Source: Candidatus Iainarchaeum sp.
Lineage (GTDB): Archaea; Micrarchaeota; Micrarchaeia; Anstonellales; Bilamarchaeaceae
DNA: 48,696 bases
Assembly: GCA_028686985.1 (NCBI GenBank)
Contig: JAQUBA010000008.1
Span: forward strand, 1 to 48,696
Direction: 5' to 3'
The notes under the pieces were generated by a model, which worked only from the letters and a program-made list of their open reading frames with translations, was not told the origin of the DNA and made no database searches. Made by a program: the position numbers and the translations under genes. Below are positions 31,101-38,617 of this stretch, piece after piece. Every line of letters begins with the position of its first letter. The stretch's first letter is position 1.

Positions 31101-32730
31101 CGTTGCACCCTATGTTGCCCTCGTCATCGCTGTCCGTGACGCCGAGATAATATTCCATCGCCCCGTCCGAGAGGGCGAAATGGCCCAGGTCGGAATTGGG
31201 GTTGACGCACATCTGCGGGTCCTTGCACCCCGGCATTCCCCTTATCCTCTCTCCGGATATGCCGGTGAAGAAATCCCCGTCCACGCGGCTGAGCCCGTCA
31301 AGCTCGGGGTTGTATATCCCGCCCGCGTATTTCCCTATGAGGAACGTCTCTATCCCGTTCGCGCTGCTGTATTTGTAGCCGTCCCTGAACATCCTCTGGA
31401 GGAAGGACGGGGCCGCGGGATTTACGATATAATAGGAGCACCTCGCGAAGTCGCGGAGATTCTCCATGTCAAAAACTGCAACGCTGTCAAGCTTGTCGTC
31501 CGGTTCGTTGAGCACATCCTCTGCGGAATATTGCGCTATGAAGAGTATGCGCACGCTCTGTGGGGGCTGGCCCGGCTCGTGGTACCTGTACCTTCCGAGC
31601 ATCTCATCGTAAACGTCGCCCTCAAAATCGGCATAGACCATGAACGGCTTGTTCGTGTAGTCCGAGTTGCTTTCATCTATGGACTCGTCGCAGCCGTGCG
31701 TGCCGGTTTCGCGCTGGATGGGGTTTAGCGTGTTGGACTGGTCGCTGCAGCCAGTGGGGTCGTCCGGCTCATCCAATAGGATATAAGCGCCGAAGTTTTC
31801 CCAGTTGTCCGCGAACTTTATGTCCGTATAATTGCCCGCAAGTATGGTGTGCGGCGCGGCGACGGATGAAACATCTTTCGCATCCTCCGCAAATACGACC
31901 GGGCCATAGAACCAGCCCTGCCCTTCTGAGCCGGAGCCGATGCCGCGCGGATACAGTTCCTCATGCGCGTCCGCGTATAATCCGTGCAGCTCGTCCGGGG
32001 ACATCTCCCCGTAGCCGCTAATTTCGGCCACGGGCGGATAAAGGTACACGCCCTTGTAGATTGTGAGGTTCTCCCTTGCGCCCTTGCCCTCCAGGTCCAG
32101 GCTCTCCCTCGCGACGAGCGGATCCACCATCCCCTCCGCGTCCACAATCCTGTTGAACTCATACGTCCTCTCTATCGCGGTGTCGGTCTGGAGGTCCTTC
32201 ACGGAAAGGTGCAGCGTTGCGTTGAATGCGAAGCGGAGCGGGTGCCCCGTCTCGTTGAATGAGAGGTTGTACAGCTCAAAGGACTGGACCTCAAAGCCCT
32301 GCGCAGCCATGGAATTGTTGAGCTGGTTCAGGAAGCCCCTGAAGCAGTAGGTGCGGGAATCCTCCCCGGCGTATGCGAATGGCACGCCGTCCTCGTAATC
32401 CTCAGGCAGGGAAGTGCAGTTCGCAATCAGGGAAAGGTATGCGGAGCGTATGTGCGAGAACTGGTCCGCGGATTCGCCCGCCCTCAGCTCGTGGCGGACG
32501 GAATGGTTGGAGAGCTGGTGGAGTGAATAATGGGATACGATGTCCGCGTACCTGTCCATCCTCTCCTGGCTGACCTGGTCGGTGAGCGTGTTCAGCGTGG
32601 AGGCGCGGAACGCATCCGAATAAGTGAGCTCGGAGGCCTCTATGGCGCGCACCCACATGGTCGTGGACACGAGTATGTATGAAAGCAGCACGAAGGAGAT
32701 GAGTACGAAGAAGAATCCCTTGCGGCTCAT
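31075..32730 (-). CDS. Large pilin-operon exoprotein (551 aa)
   Basis: A 551-residue protein with a prepilin-like N terminus, SRKGFFFVLISFVLLSYILV: basic, G-F junction and one membrane helix, followed by a long helix (ASELTYSDAFRASTLNTL). The remaining ~500 residues are a large extracellular domain rich in Asp, Tyr and Ser, with ten Cys, five of them in the last ~40 residues (GMPGCKDPQMC and GCNDGRAACEE). Such a big domain on a pilin-type stem suggests a tip adhesin or a large minor subunit. Start codon and stop of the preceding gene overlap as ATGA. Confidence 0.75.
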   Translation of the reverse strand: MSRKGFFFVLISFVLLSYILVSTTMWVRAIEASELTYSDAFRASTLNTLTDQVSQERMDRYADIVSHYSLHQLSNHSVRHELRAGESADQFSHIRSAYLSLIANCTSLPEDYEDGVPFAYAGEDSRTYCFRGFLNQLNNSMAAQGFEVQSFELYNLSFNETGHPLRFAFNATLHLSVKDLQTDTAIERTYEFNRIVDAEGMVDPLVARESLDLEGKGARENLTIYKGVYLYPPVAEISGYGEMSPDELHGLYADAHEELYPRGIGSGSEGQGWFYGPVVFAEDAKDVSSVAAPHTILAGNYTDIKFADNWENFGAYILLDEPDDPTGCSDQSNTLNPIQRETGTHGCDESIDESNSDYTNKPFMVYADFEGDVYDEMLGRYRYHEPGQPPQSVRILFIAQYSAEDVLNEPDDKLDSVAVFDMENLRDFARCSYYIVNPAAPSFLQRMFRDGYKYSSANGIETFLIGKYAGGIYNPELDGLSRVDGDFFTGISGERIRGMPGCKDPQMCVNPNSDLGHFALSDGAMEYYLGVTDSDDEGNIGCNDGRAACEE

Positions 32731-33308
32731 GTGAACACCGTCAGCTTCACCAGCTTGAGCGCGACATCCCCCGCCTCATATTCGTATGGGAGCGGAAGGT
32801 CGCATACAGTGGAATCGCCGTAGCACGTTATGTATCCGTACGGGCTTTCCCCGATATCCCTTTCCTTAAGCACCACCAGGTAGAGCGCCTGTGCGGTCGC
32901 CTTCAGCTTGTGGTATTCCCTTTTATGGGTGTTGAGCAGCGGGTCGTCGTCGGTCGCGGTGCTGTATATTACAGTCCAGTCCTCCTCCCCGCCCTCAGCG
33001 TAGTCCGCAATCTCCAGTTTGTAGCCGAACTGGTCCGGAATCATCTCGCCCGCATAAAGGCGTGCGGGGCCCGCGCCCCTGCTCAAGATCAAGTCGAGGT
33101 AGGTTTGGCCCGAGGAATCCTCGCCGCCATATGTGGTGGTCGCCAGCGCGACAAGCGAATCCTTTGCGAGGTAATTCGCCTGCGTAAGGGCGGAATAGTA
33201 TGCGGACGGGACCGTGGAGAAGAAAACGAGCGTATAGAGGGCTGCGACTATCAGCGTGAACGCGACGAACGAGTCAAGCGAGAATACAAACGCCCTCCTG
33301 CATCTCAT
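32727..33308 (-). CDS. Pilin-like secreted protein 1 (first gene of the operon)
   Basis: A 193-residue protein. MRCRRAFVFSLDSFVAFTLIVAALYTL is a short basic start plus one membrane helix, the same FSLD/FSFD pattern as gene 5. The mature part is beta-rich with two Cys near the end (ITCYGDSTVCDL) that may form a disulfide. It opens the operon behind a well-placed TATA box (33332-33343), which is ~30 bases upstream of ATG 33308, divergent from phosphoglycerate kinase. Confidence 0.77.
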   Translation of the reverse strand: MRCRRAFVFSLDSFVAFTLIVAALYTLVFFSTVPSAYYSALTQANYLAKDSLVALATTTYGGEDSSGQTYLDLILSRGAGPARLYAGEMIPDQFGYKLEIADYAEGGEEDWTVIYSTATDDDPLLNTHKREYHKLKATAQALYLVVLKERDIGESPYGYITCYGDSTVCDLPLPYEYEAGDVALKLVKLTVFT

Positions 33309-33331
33309 TGGTCTAGACTAGAGATAATAGT

Positions 33332-33343
33332 CTTTATAAATAT
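33332..33343 (-). promoter_or_regulatory. TATA box of the pilin-like operon
   Basis: ATATTTATAAAG on the minus strand, 24-35 bases before ATG 33308. The same A/T block could also serve a plus-strand transcript that would begin at the hairpin at 33361. Confidence 0.6.
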
Positions 33344-33360
33344 GATGACGGGCTGCGAGG

Positions 33361-33394
33361 GATGGCGGAAACCCGCGGGTTCCTGCCGGCCATC
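33361..33394 (+). other. Long inverted repeat between the pilin operon and pgk
   Basis: GATGGC (33361-33366) and GCCATC (33389-33394) flank a perfect 12-base palindrome, AACCCGCGGGTT (33370-33381), within a 34-base hairpin. A TATA-like block 20-30 bases before it could start a plus-strand RNA near the hairpin. It may be the pgk leader, an operator or a small RNA; no ORF is present. The ~160-base gap holds nothing else that I recognise except an A-rich stretch before pgk. Confidence 0.45.
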
Positions 33395-33478
33395 TCCGCA
33401 AAGATAGGTGGGGCGCGGGCATAAGGAAAGGAATAAAAAAATGAAGCGCGCAGATACCCATATCCCCCTGGTGTGGAT

Positions 33479-34657
33479 ATGCGCGAAGTTGAGCATTTTG
33501 AAGTGAGCGGAAAGCGTGTCGTGAAGCGGGTAGACATAAACTCGCCGATTGAAAACGGCGAGCCGGTCATGAACCCGCGCATAAGGAGGCACGCGGAGAG
33601 CATAAAGGAGCTCAGCGACCGCGGCGCAAAGGTCATAGTCACGGCGCACCAGGGAAGGAGGGGGGACGAGGACTTCACCAGCCTGGGGAAGCACGCGAAG
33701 CTGCTCTCGGGGCTCACCGGCAAGGACGTGAGGTTCGTGCCAGGCACGGACGAGGCGCGCGTGGAAAAAGAAATTGCCGCCATGAAGGCCGGGGACATAC
33801 TGGTGCTTGAGAACGCGCGCATGTGGGAGAACGAAGAGAAGGACATAGGCGAGAACCCCCTCACGAAAGTGCTGGCGAAGAACGCGGACATCTACCTGCT
33901 GGACGCGATGAGCGTGGCGCACAGGGAGCACGCATCCGTGGTCGGGCTGACGAAATACGTGAAGAGCGGCGTGGGCTTCGTGCTCAGGAACGAGATAAAC
34001 GCCCTGCAGAAGATGGAGGGCGGGCAGGTCCTTTTGATAATCGGCGGGGGGAAGGTGAAGGATTCCCTGCGCATAATGAAGGCGTGGCTGGGCAGCGGGA
34101 AGGCGAGCAGGGTGCTGGTCGGAGGGGCCGTGGCGGTCTTCTTCCTTTACGTGGACGGGTACAGGAACGCGGCGTCCAGGGAATACCTGGAGAAGGCAGG
34201 GCTGATGGAGCTGGCCCAGGATGGGAAGGAGCTCCTGGAGAAATACCGCGACAAGATTTTCGTGCCAGACGACGTCGCCGTGAACATAAAGGGGGAAAGG
34301 GTGGAGTGCGGGAAGGGCGAGCTGTGCGAGGGCCAGATAGCGGACATCGGCTCCGGCACCATGGAGGGCTTCGCCGAGGAGATTTCCGGAACGAAGAAGA
34401 TACTCATAAACGGCCCGATGGGGATGTACGAACTGCCCAACTTTGACACGGGCACCCGGAAGGTGCTGGAGGCGGTCGCGGGCAGCGAGGCCTTTTCGCT
34501 GGTGGGCGGCGGGCACACCATTTCCGCGATAGAGAAGTTCGGGATTCCCGAGGGCAAGTTCGGCTACGTGAGCCTTTCGGGCAAGGCGCTGATAGAATAC
34601 CTCAGCGGCAAGGAGCTGCCCGCCCTAAAAGCTATTAAAGAGAGCAGTTCCAAGTAA
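33479..34657 (+). CDS. pgk: Phosphoglycerate kinase
   Basis: A ~392-residue archaeal PGK that interconverts 1,3-bisphosphoglycerate + ADP and 3-phosphoglycerate + ATP. The substrate loop VVKRVDINSP is near the N terminus. VTAHQGRRGDEDFTSL and VLENARMWENEE follow, and SLVGGGHTISA near the C terminus is the nucleotide-binding glycine loop. ATG 33479 and GTG 33473 are both possible starts; only two residues differ. It is the only clear glycolytic gene here, which suggests that at least the lower half of the pathway runs. It is followed 33 bases later by the CorA-like gene. Confidence 0.94.
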   Translation: MREVEHFEVSGKRVVKRVDINSPIENGEPVMNPRIRRHAESIKELSDRGAKVIVTAHQGRRGDEDFTSLGKHAKLLSGLTGKDVRFVPGTDEARVEKEIAAMKAGDILVLENARMWENEEKDIGENPLTKVLAKNADIYLLDAMSVAHREHASVVGLTKYVKSGVGFVLRNEINALQKMEGGQVLLIIGGGKVKDSLRIMKAWLGSGKASRVLVGGAVAVFFLYVDGYRNAASREYLEKAGLMELAQDGKELLEKYRDKIFVPDDVAVNIKGERVECGKGELCEGQIADIGSGTMEGFAEEISGTKKILINGPMGMYELPNFDTGTRKVLEAVAGSEAFSLVGGGHTISAIEKFGIPEGKFGYVSLSGKALIEYLSGKELPALKAIKESSSK

Positions 34658-34690
34658 GAGAGCAAACCGTCAGCGCGCGGAGGCGGGCCC

Positions 34691-35767
34691 ATGGAAAAGA
34701 AGGCGGAAAACGGGGAAACCATCACGAACGCAAAGGCGTTCTGCTCATCCCTGCTGCGTGACGGCACCACAATCAAGCAGGTGGGGCGCAGGCCCACTGA
34801 TTTTGCGAAGCTCATCGCGTGGTCGTCCGTATCGTGGGCAGACTTCGTGGTGGAGGACCTGGAGAAGGATGCCGGGGATATCGCACGCTCGCTGGAGTTC
34901 TCGCGCTCGCTTGTGGCAAACCTCCTCACCGGAGAGCGGGTGTCCTCGTATGAGGATTACGACGACGAGATGGGCATGCTCGTCCCCGCGGTGACCGTGG
35001 AGGGCTTTGACGTCACGCCCAATCCGCTGATCATACTCATAAAAAGCAACCTCGTGGTCACCATACACAGTGGGAAGGTGGTGAGGTTTGAGCGGCTGAG
35101 GAGGTACGCCGAGACCATGATGAGGAAGATTCCGGTGGACGCCTCCCAGCAGGACAAGGTCACGCACGCCCTCATAAGGATAATAGACGAGAACAACGGG
35201 AGGAACTTTGACCACCTGCGCGAGATAGAGGCGCAGGGGGACAAGCTGAGCAAGAGCCTGATAGACGTGAACGCCCCACGCGATGCTATCGGGCCCGAGA
35301 TTTACGACATGAAGCATGCGCTGCTTTCGTATCTCAACGCCCTGTGGGCGACGATAGACGTGATAAACGCGCTGCGGTACGGGGACGCGGAGCTGCTTAC
35401 GGACGACCCAAGGATACTTGGGAGGGTGGGTGCCCTGGCGGCGGACGTGAACAACCAGATTTCCCTCGCCGAGCACCTGAGCGAGGTGCTTGCCTCCGGA
35501 TTGGAGGTGCTGCAGAGCATCTACAACAATCAATTGCAGATTTTGAACAACAAGATGGCGATGGTCACCGCATACCTCGCGGTTATAGGCACCGCGGTCC
35601 TTGTCCCGAACACTCTCGCGACGATACTTTCCAACCCCGCATTCGCCATGGGTCCGCAGGATGCGCAATGGTACACCGCGCTCCTGGTGGGCTCCACGGT
35701 GGTCGCCACTGCAATCTCGTTCTGGTGGGTGAACAAGAAGGGGTGGCTCCCGAAGGACTCCAATTGA
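34691..35767 (+). CDS. CorA-superfamily divalent cation transporter without GMN motif
   Basis: A 358-residue protein with the CorA layout: an N-terminal alpha/beta domain, a long helical stalk (residues ~130-285) and two C-terminal membrane helices at ~288-310 and ~324-345. In classical CorA the first helix ends in YGMN; here the equivalent stretch reads VPNTLATILSNPAF and no GMN is present. VPNT-type CorA relatives occur in archaea, so transport is likely, but magnesium selectivity is uncertain. It ends 24 bases before the C/D-box sRNA on the opposite strand. Confidence 0.8.
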   Translation: MEKKAENGETITNAKAFCSSLLRDGTTIKQVGRRPTDFAKLIAWSSVSWADFVVEDLEKDAGDIARSLEFSRSLVANLLTGERVSSYEDYDDEMGMLVPAVTVEGFDVTPNPLIILIKSNLVVTIHSGKVVRFERLRRYAETMMRKIPVDASQQDKVTHALIRIIDENNGRNFDHLREIEAQGDKLSKSLIDVNAPRDAIGPEIYDMKHALLSYLNALWATIDVINALRYGDAELLTDDPRILGRVGALAADVNNQISLAEHLSEVLASGLEVLQSIYNNQLQILNNKMAMVTAYLAVIGTAVLVPNTLATILSNPAFAMGPQDAQWYTALLVGSTVVATAISFWWVNKKGWLPKDSN

Positions 35768-35791
35768 ACGGAGCTGGTGGGGGTTTATTCC

Positions 35792-35850
35792 GGCTCAGCA
35801 CTCAAGATTCTCATCATCATTTTCAGCCCATCCAAGTGCTCATCATCCAT
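35792..35850 (-). ncRNA. C/D-box guide sRNA (2'-O-methylation)
   Basis: All four boxes occur in order on the minus strand. C box ATGATGA at 35846-35840 is followed by a 13-base guide, then D' CTGA at 35826-35823. C' box TGATGA at 35816-35811 is followed by a 12-base guide and D box CTGA at 35798-35795. A TATA-like TTTTTATACC (35880-35871) lies ~25 bases before the expected 5' end. The D guide GAATCTTGAGTG is complementary to CACTCAAGATTC, which contains CUCAAGA, the anticodon loop of tRNA-Leu(CAA). By the box-plus-five rule the methylated base would be C34. The D' guide target is not identified. Fibrillarin/Nop5/L7Ae genes are not in the window. Confidence 0.82.
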
Positions 35851-35876
35851 CCTCTTTCATGCGGACGGTATAAAAA

Positions 35877-36767
35877 TCAGTATATCTGGAAGACGAAATC
35901 AAACCGCTTGTAGTCCCACGCCGCCCAGTCCGTGAGGTCCATCGCCATCGTGTCGTATTCCTCGCCATAGGGGTTCCCTTCGGACCTCGCCCACTGCACC
36001 CCGTAGCTGTCCGTGGTGTCCAGCCTCGCGACAATCCAGTACCTGCCAGCCGGAAGGGTGAGGTTCTGGAACTGCGCATAATGCCATGCGGGATCGTGCC
36101 CGACTTCCGCGCCTTCTATGGAAGAGGAGGCGATTGCCTCCCCGGGCTGCCCCCTGTCGTCCCTGCATATCTCCACCACCACGGGCGCATTGTTGGGCGC
36201 GCTGGCCGCTGCGCGCAGGTAAAGCCCTACCCTGTGGACGGTGAACCCGCGCGTCATGTTGATTGACTGCGCCTGCCTCATCACGTAGCTCACCGCGTCG
36301 TAATAGAGGTGCATGCAGGAATAGCACGCGCCATAGTATCCGAGGGGCTGCGGATGCACGGTGCGCTGGAGGAAATTGTTTTCCAGCGAGAGGGGCGGCT
36401 CCGAATGGAGGATGTCCGCGCTCTCCACGTACACGCGTATGTTGTGGGGCTGGTCGTCCGCGTCCGTATAGTTGAAGGAGAAGGATTCCATGAGCCCCGG
36501 CTTGCTCACTATGCCGTCATATAACGTCTGGCCGGAATCAAACACGCGCAGGCGGTAGGCGCTGGGCGCGTACACCCCATACCTCTGCACGAACACCTCC
36601 ACGGTGTAATTGTCGCCGATATAAACGTTCTGCGGCAGCGTGGAGACGTCCTTCACAAGGAGGTCGTAGGAATAATCCGGGGCCGTGGGCTGCGTAGGCT
36701 GCGCCCCATCCTGCTGCATGCACCCCGCCAAAAGCAGCATTGCCATCAGTGCGACCGCTGCGCGCAT
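35877..36767 (-). CDS. Secreted lipoprotein of unknown function
   Basis: A 296-residue protein with a lipobox LLLAGCM around residues 15-20. A Pro/Thr linker follows, then a CARDB-like Ig-type beta domain (~30-130: VYIGDNYTVEVFVQRYG). A second jelly-roll-like domain runs ~150-296 (TVHRVGLYLRAAAS, then LTLPAGRYWIVARLDT), resembling carbohydrate-binding modules of extracellular proteins. A CYSCMHLYYD segment lies between the two domains. Membrane-attached outside the cell, possibly a surface adhesion or substrate-binding protein. It points toward the C/D sRNA, which starts just past its stop codon. Confidence 0.75.
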   Translation of the reverse strand: MRAAVALMAMLLLAGCMQQDGAQPTQPTAPDYSYDLLVKDVSTLPQNVYIGDNYTVEVFVQRYGVYAPSAYRLRVFDSGQTLYDGIVSKPGLMESFSFNYTDADDQPHNIRVYVESADILHSEPPLSLENNFLQRTVHPQPLGYYGACYSCMHLYYDAVSYVMRQAQSINMTRGFTVHRVGLYLRAAASAPNNAPVVVEICRDDRGQPGEAIASSSIEGAEVGHDPAWHYAQFQNLTLPAGRYWIVARLDTTDSYGVQWARSEGNPYGEEYDTMAMDLTDWAAWDYKRFDFVFQIY

Positions 36768-36798
36768 GGAGAAAGATAATAAAAGAGAATTAAAGAAG

Positions 36799-37710
36799 CT
36801 AGAGGTTTATCTTCAGCCCGAGCTCCTTCTTCAGTTCGCGGTAGCGGTTCCTTATCGTAACCTCGGTTACGCCGGCGACGTCCGCAACCTCCTTCTGCGT
36901 GCGCTTCTCGCCGGTCATCGCGGACGCGATGTAGAGGGCCGCGGCTGCAACCCCGGTCGGGCCCCTGCCCGAGATGAGGCCGCGCTTAACCGCCTTGCGG
37001 ATGAGCTGGACCGCCTTCTTCTGGGAGTCCCCGCTCAGCCTCAGCGCGGTCGCGAACTTCTGCACGTAGTAGGACGGGTCCGTGAGCGGGACGTCCAGGT
37101 CCAGCTCCGCCTTCAGGAACCTGTATGCCCTGCCTATCTCCTTCTTCTCTATCGCGGATGCCTTGGATATCTCGTCCAGCGTGCGCGGGATGCCGTGCAT
37201 CCTGCAAATGGCGTATATCACCGCGGCCACTATGCTCTCTATTATCCTGCCGCGGATGAGCTCCGCCTTAACTGCTTTCCTGTAAAGCAGGGCCGCCGCC
37301 TCCTTGATGTCGTCCGGGAGGCCGAGGTAGGATGCGACGCGGTCAAGCTCCGCTAGCGCGATGGTGAGGTTCCTCTCCATTGAAGTGGCGATTGAGACCC
37401 TCTTGTGCCACTTCCTCATCCTGTAGAACTGCGCCTGCTTGCGCGTTGATATCTTGACGCCGCGTATGTCGCGGTTGTACTGGTCTATTTCCGTGACGAG
37501 GCCCTTGTTCGGGCGCATGTACTTTATGGGCGCTCCGCCCCTGGCCCTCTTCTCCTTCTGCTCGGCGTCAAACGCCCTCCATTCCGGGCCCGCGTCCTGT
37601 ATGTTCTCGGTTATGACCAGGCCGCATGAGCCGCAGATTAGCTCCCCTTTCTCGTAGTCCTTTATCAGCTTCGCGGAGCCGCACTCCGGGCAAGTTCTTG
37701 TTTTTTGCAT
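36799..37710 (-). CDS. tfb: Transcription initiation factor B (TFIIB homologue)
   Basis: A 303-residue factor that bridges TBP-bound DNA and RNA polymerase. The N-terminal zinc ribbon has CPECGSAKL and CGSCGLVI. The B-reader/linker region follows (PEWRAF, then GGAPIKYM). Two cyclin folds occupy ~110-300, and the C terminus holds a helix-turn-helix (TQKEVADVAGVTEVTIRNRYREL) that reads the BRE. ATG 37710 with a GGGGG Shine-Dalgarno is chosen; a TTG 19 codons upstream is the only other start. A double A/T-rich promoter block lies at 37771-37806. Confidence 0.96.
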   Translation of the reverse strand: MQKTRTCPECGSAKLIKDYEKGELICGSCGLVITENIQDAGPEWRAFDAEQKEKRARGGAPIKYMRPNKGLVTEIDQYNRDIRGVKISTRKQAQFYRMRKWHKRVSIATSMERNLTIALAELDRVASYLGLPDDIKEAAALLYRKAVKAELIRGRIIESIVAAVIYAICRMHGIPRTLDEISKASAIEKKEIGRAYRFLKAELDLDVPLTDPSYYVQKFATALRLSGDSQKKAVQLIRKAVKRGLISGRGPTGVAAAALYIASAMTGEKRTQKEVADVAGVTEVTIRNRYRELKKELGLKINL

Positions 37711-37770
37711 GGAATTTCCCCCGTAAAATCCTGGAAGGAATGAAAAGGAGTTTTTATTCGTTTCCAAGAA

Positions 37771-37806
37771 GTATTTATATATTTATGCGTAGAAATATTT
37801 AAATAC
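37771..37806 (-). promoter_or_regulatory. Extended A/T-rich promoter block of tfb
   Basis: Two TATA-like runs in tandem (ATATATAAATAC-like at 37771-37788 and TATTTAAATATTTC-like at 37791-37806, minus strand). The closer lies ~60-75 bases before the ATG, leaving a leader with a GGGGG site. Two boxes might mean two start sites. Confidence 0.45.
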
Positions 37807-37810
37807 TTTT

Positions 37811-38617
37811 CTACACTTTCCTTGCCAGGCAGCCCTGCAGGAGCCGGTTCGCATTGATCACCTCCCAGCCGGATTTCGCGAGGCGCCTCCTTATCTCAAC
37901 GGAAACGCCCCTCCTGCCCATTCCTAGTGAGCCAAAGTAGTGGAAGAGGAGCGCCCCCTCCGCCGAAACGGAGGCGAGGCGGCGGTAGAACTCCGCGGAA
38001 TATAGGTTTCCTGCCCTTGAGAAGCGCGGGGGGTCGTGTATTATTTTGGTGAATTTCCCTTTCAGCCGGGGCACTTCCTCGTAGGAATCACCCCGTATCA
38101 TAGTAATATTATTGGAATGGAAAAGCTCCATGCTCCACGGGTTCCACTCCGCGAGGGTGAGGGCGGCGCGGCTCTTCTCAATAGTGGTGACCCTCTTCGC
38201 GAGGCGCGAGGCCGCGATTGCGGTGTAGCCCAGCCCGGTACAGGTGTCCAGCACGGTGTCGCCCTTCCCGATTTGCAGGAGGCGGCATACCTCCCTGGAA
38301 TAGTCAAAAACGTCCTTGAACTCATTAACGAGGTGCATCCGCAACCCGTCTATCTCCAGGATGGGCTTGCCCGCCAGCATCCTGAGCCGGTAGAGGTGCT
38401 CGTCAAACGCCGCCAGCTTGAACAGCTCCCTGCCGTCCCATGCATAGAGGAAATCTCCCTTTATCCCCTCCAGCGGGATTCCCTCCAAATCAGAAAGGGA
38501 CGCTTTCCTGAAGGTGCGGCCGAAATCAAATGAGATGGTGGAGGTGCCCTTGCGGAGGGTTTCCACCACTTCCTTGTCCAGATAGATGATTTTGCCGGGC
38601 GCCATCCGCTGCCTCAT
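37811..38617 (-). CDS. Predicted SAM-dependent methyltransferase (COG2521-like)
   Basis: A 268-residue protein. A short beta-rich N-terminal part (IIYLDKEVVETLRKGTSTI, then EGIKGDFLYAWDG) precedes a Rossmann methyltransferase fold. Motif I is TVLDTCTGLGYTAIAAS near residue 138, the acidic motif II is TTIEKSRAAL, and a DPPR catalytic-loop motif IV appears as IIHDPPRFS. The DPPx loop suggests an amino-group acceptor in RNA or protein; the exact substrate of this archaeal family is not established. The ATG at 38617 overlaps the seryl-tRNA synthetase stop as ATGA, so it is translationally coupled. A longer frame to 38866 is antisense-like composition inside serS and rejected. Confidence 0.82.
   Translation of the reverse strand: MRQRMAPGKIIYLDKEVVETLRKGTSTISFDFGRTFRKASLSDLEGIPLEGIKGDFLYAWDGRELFKLAAFDEHLYRLRMLAGKPILEIDGLRMHLVNEFKDVFDYSREVCRLLQIGKGDTVLDTCTGLGYTAIAASRLAKRVTTIEKSRAALTLAEWNPWSMELFHSNNITMIRGDSYEEVPRLKGKFTKIIHDPPRFSRAGNLYSAEFYRRLASVSAEGALLFHYFGSLGMGRRGVSVEIRRRLAKSGWEVINANRLLQGCLARKV

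Noticed and set aside
14031-34675. 11-base match AACCGTCAGCG at about 14031 and 34665
   Set aside because: It is short and contextless, next to unrelated genes, so a chance match in ~49 kb is plausible.
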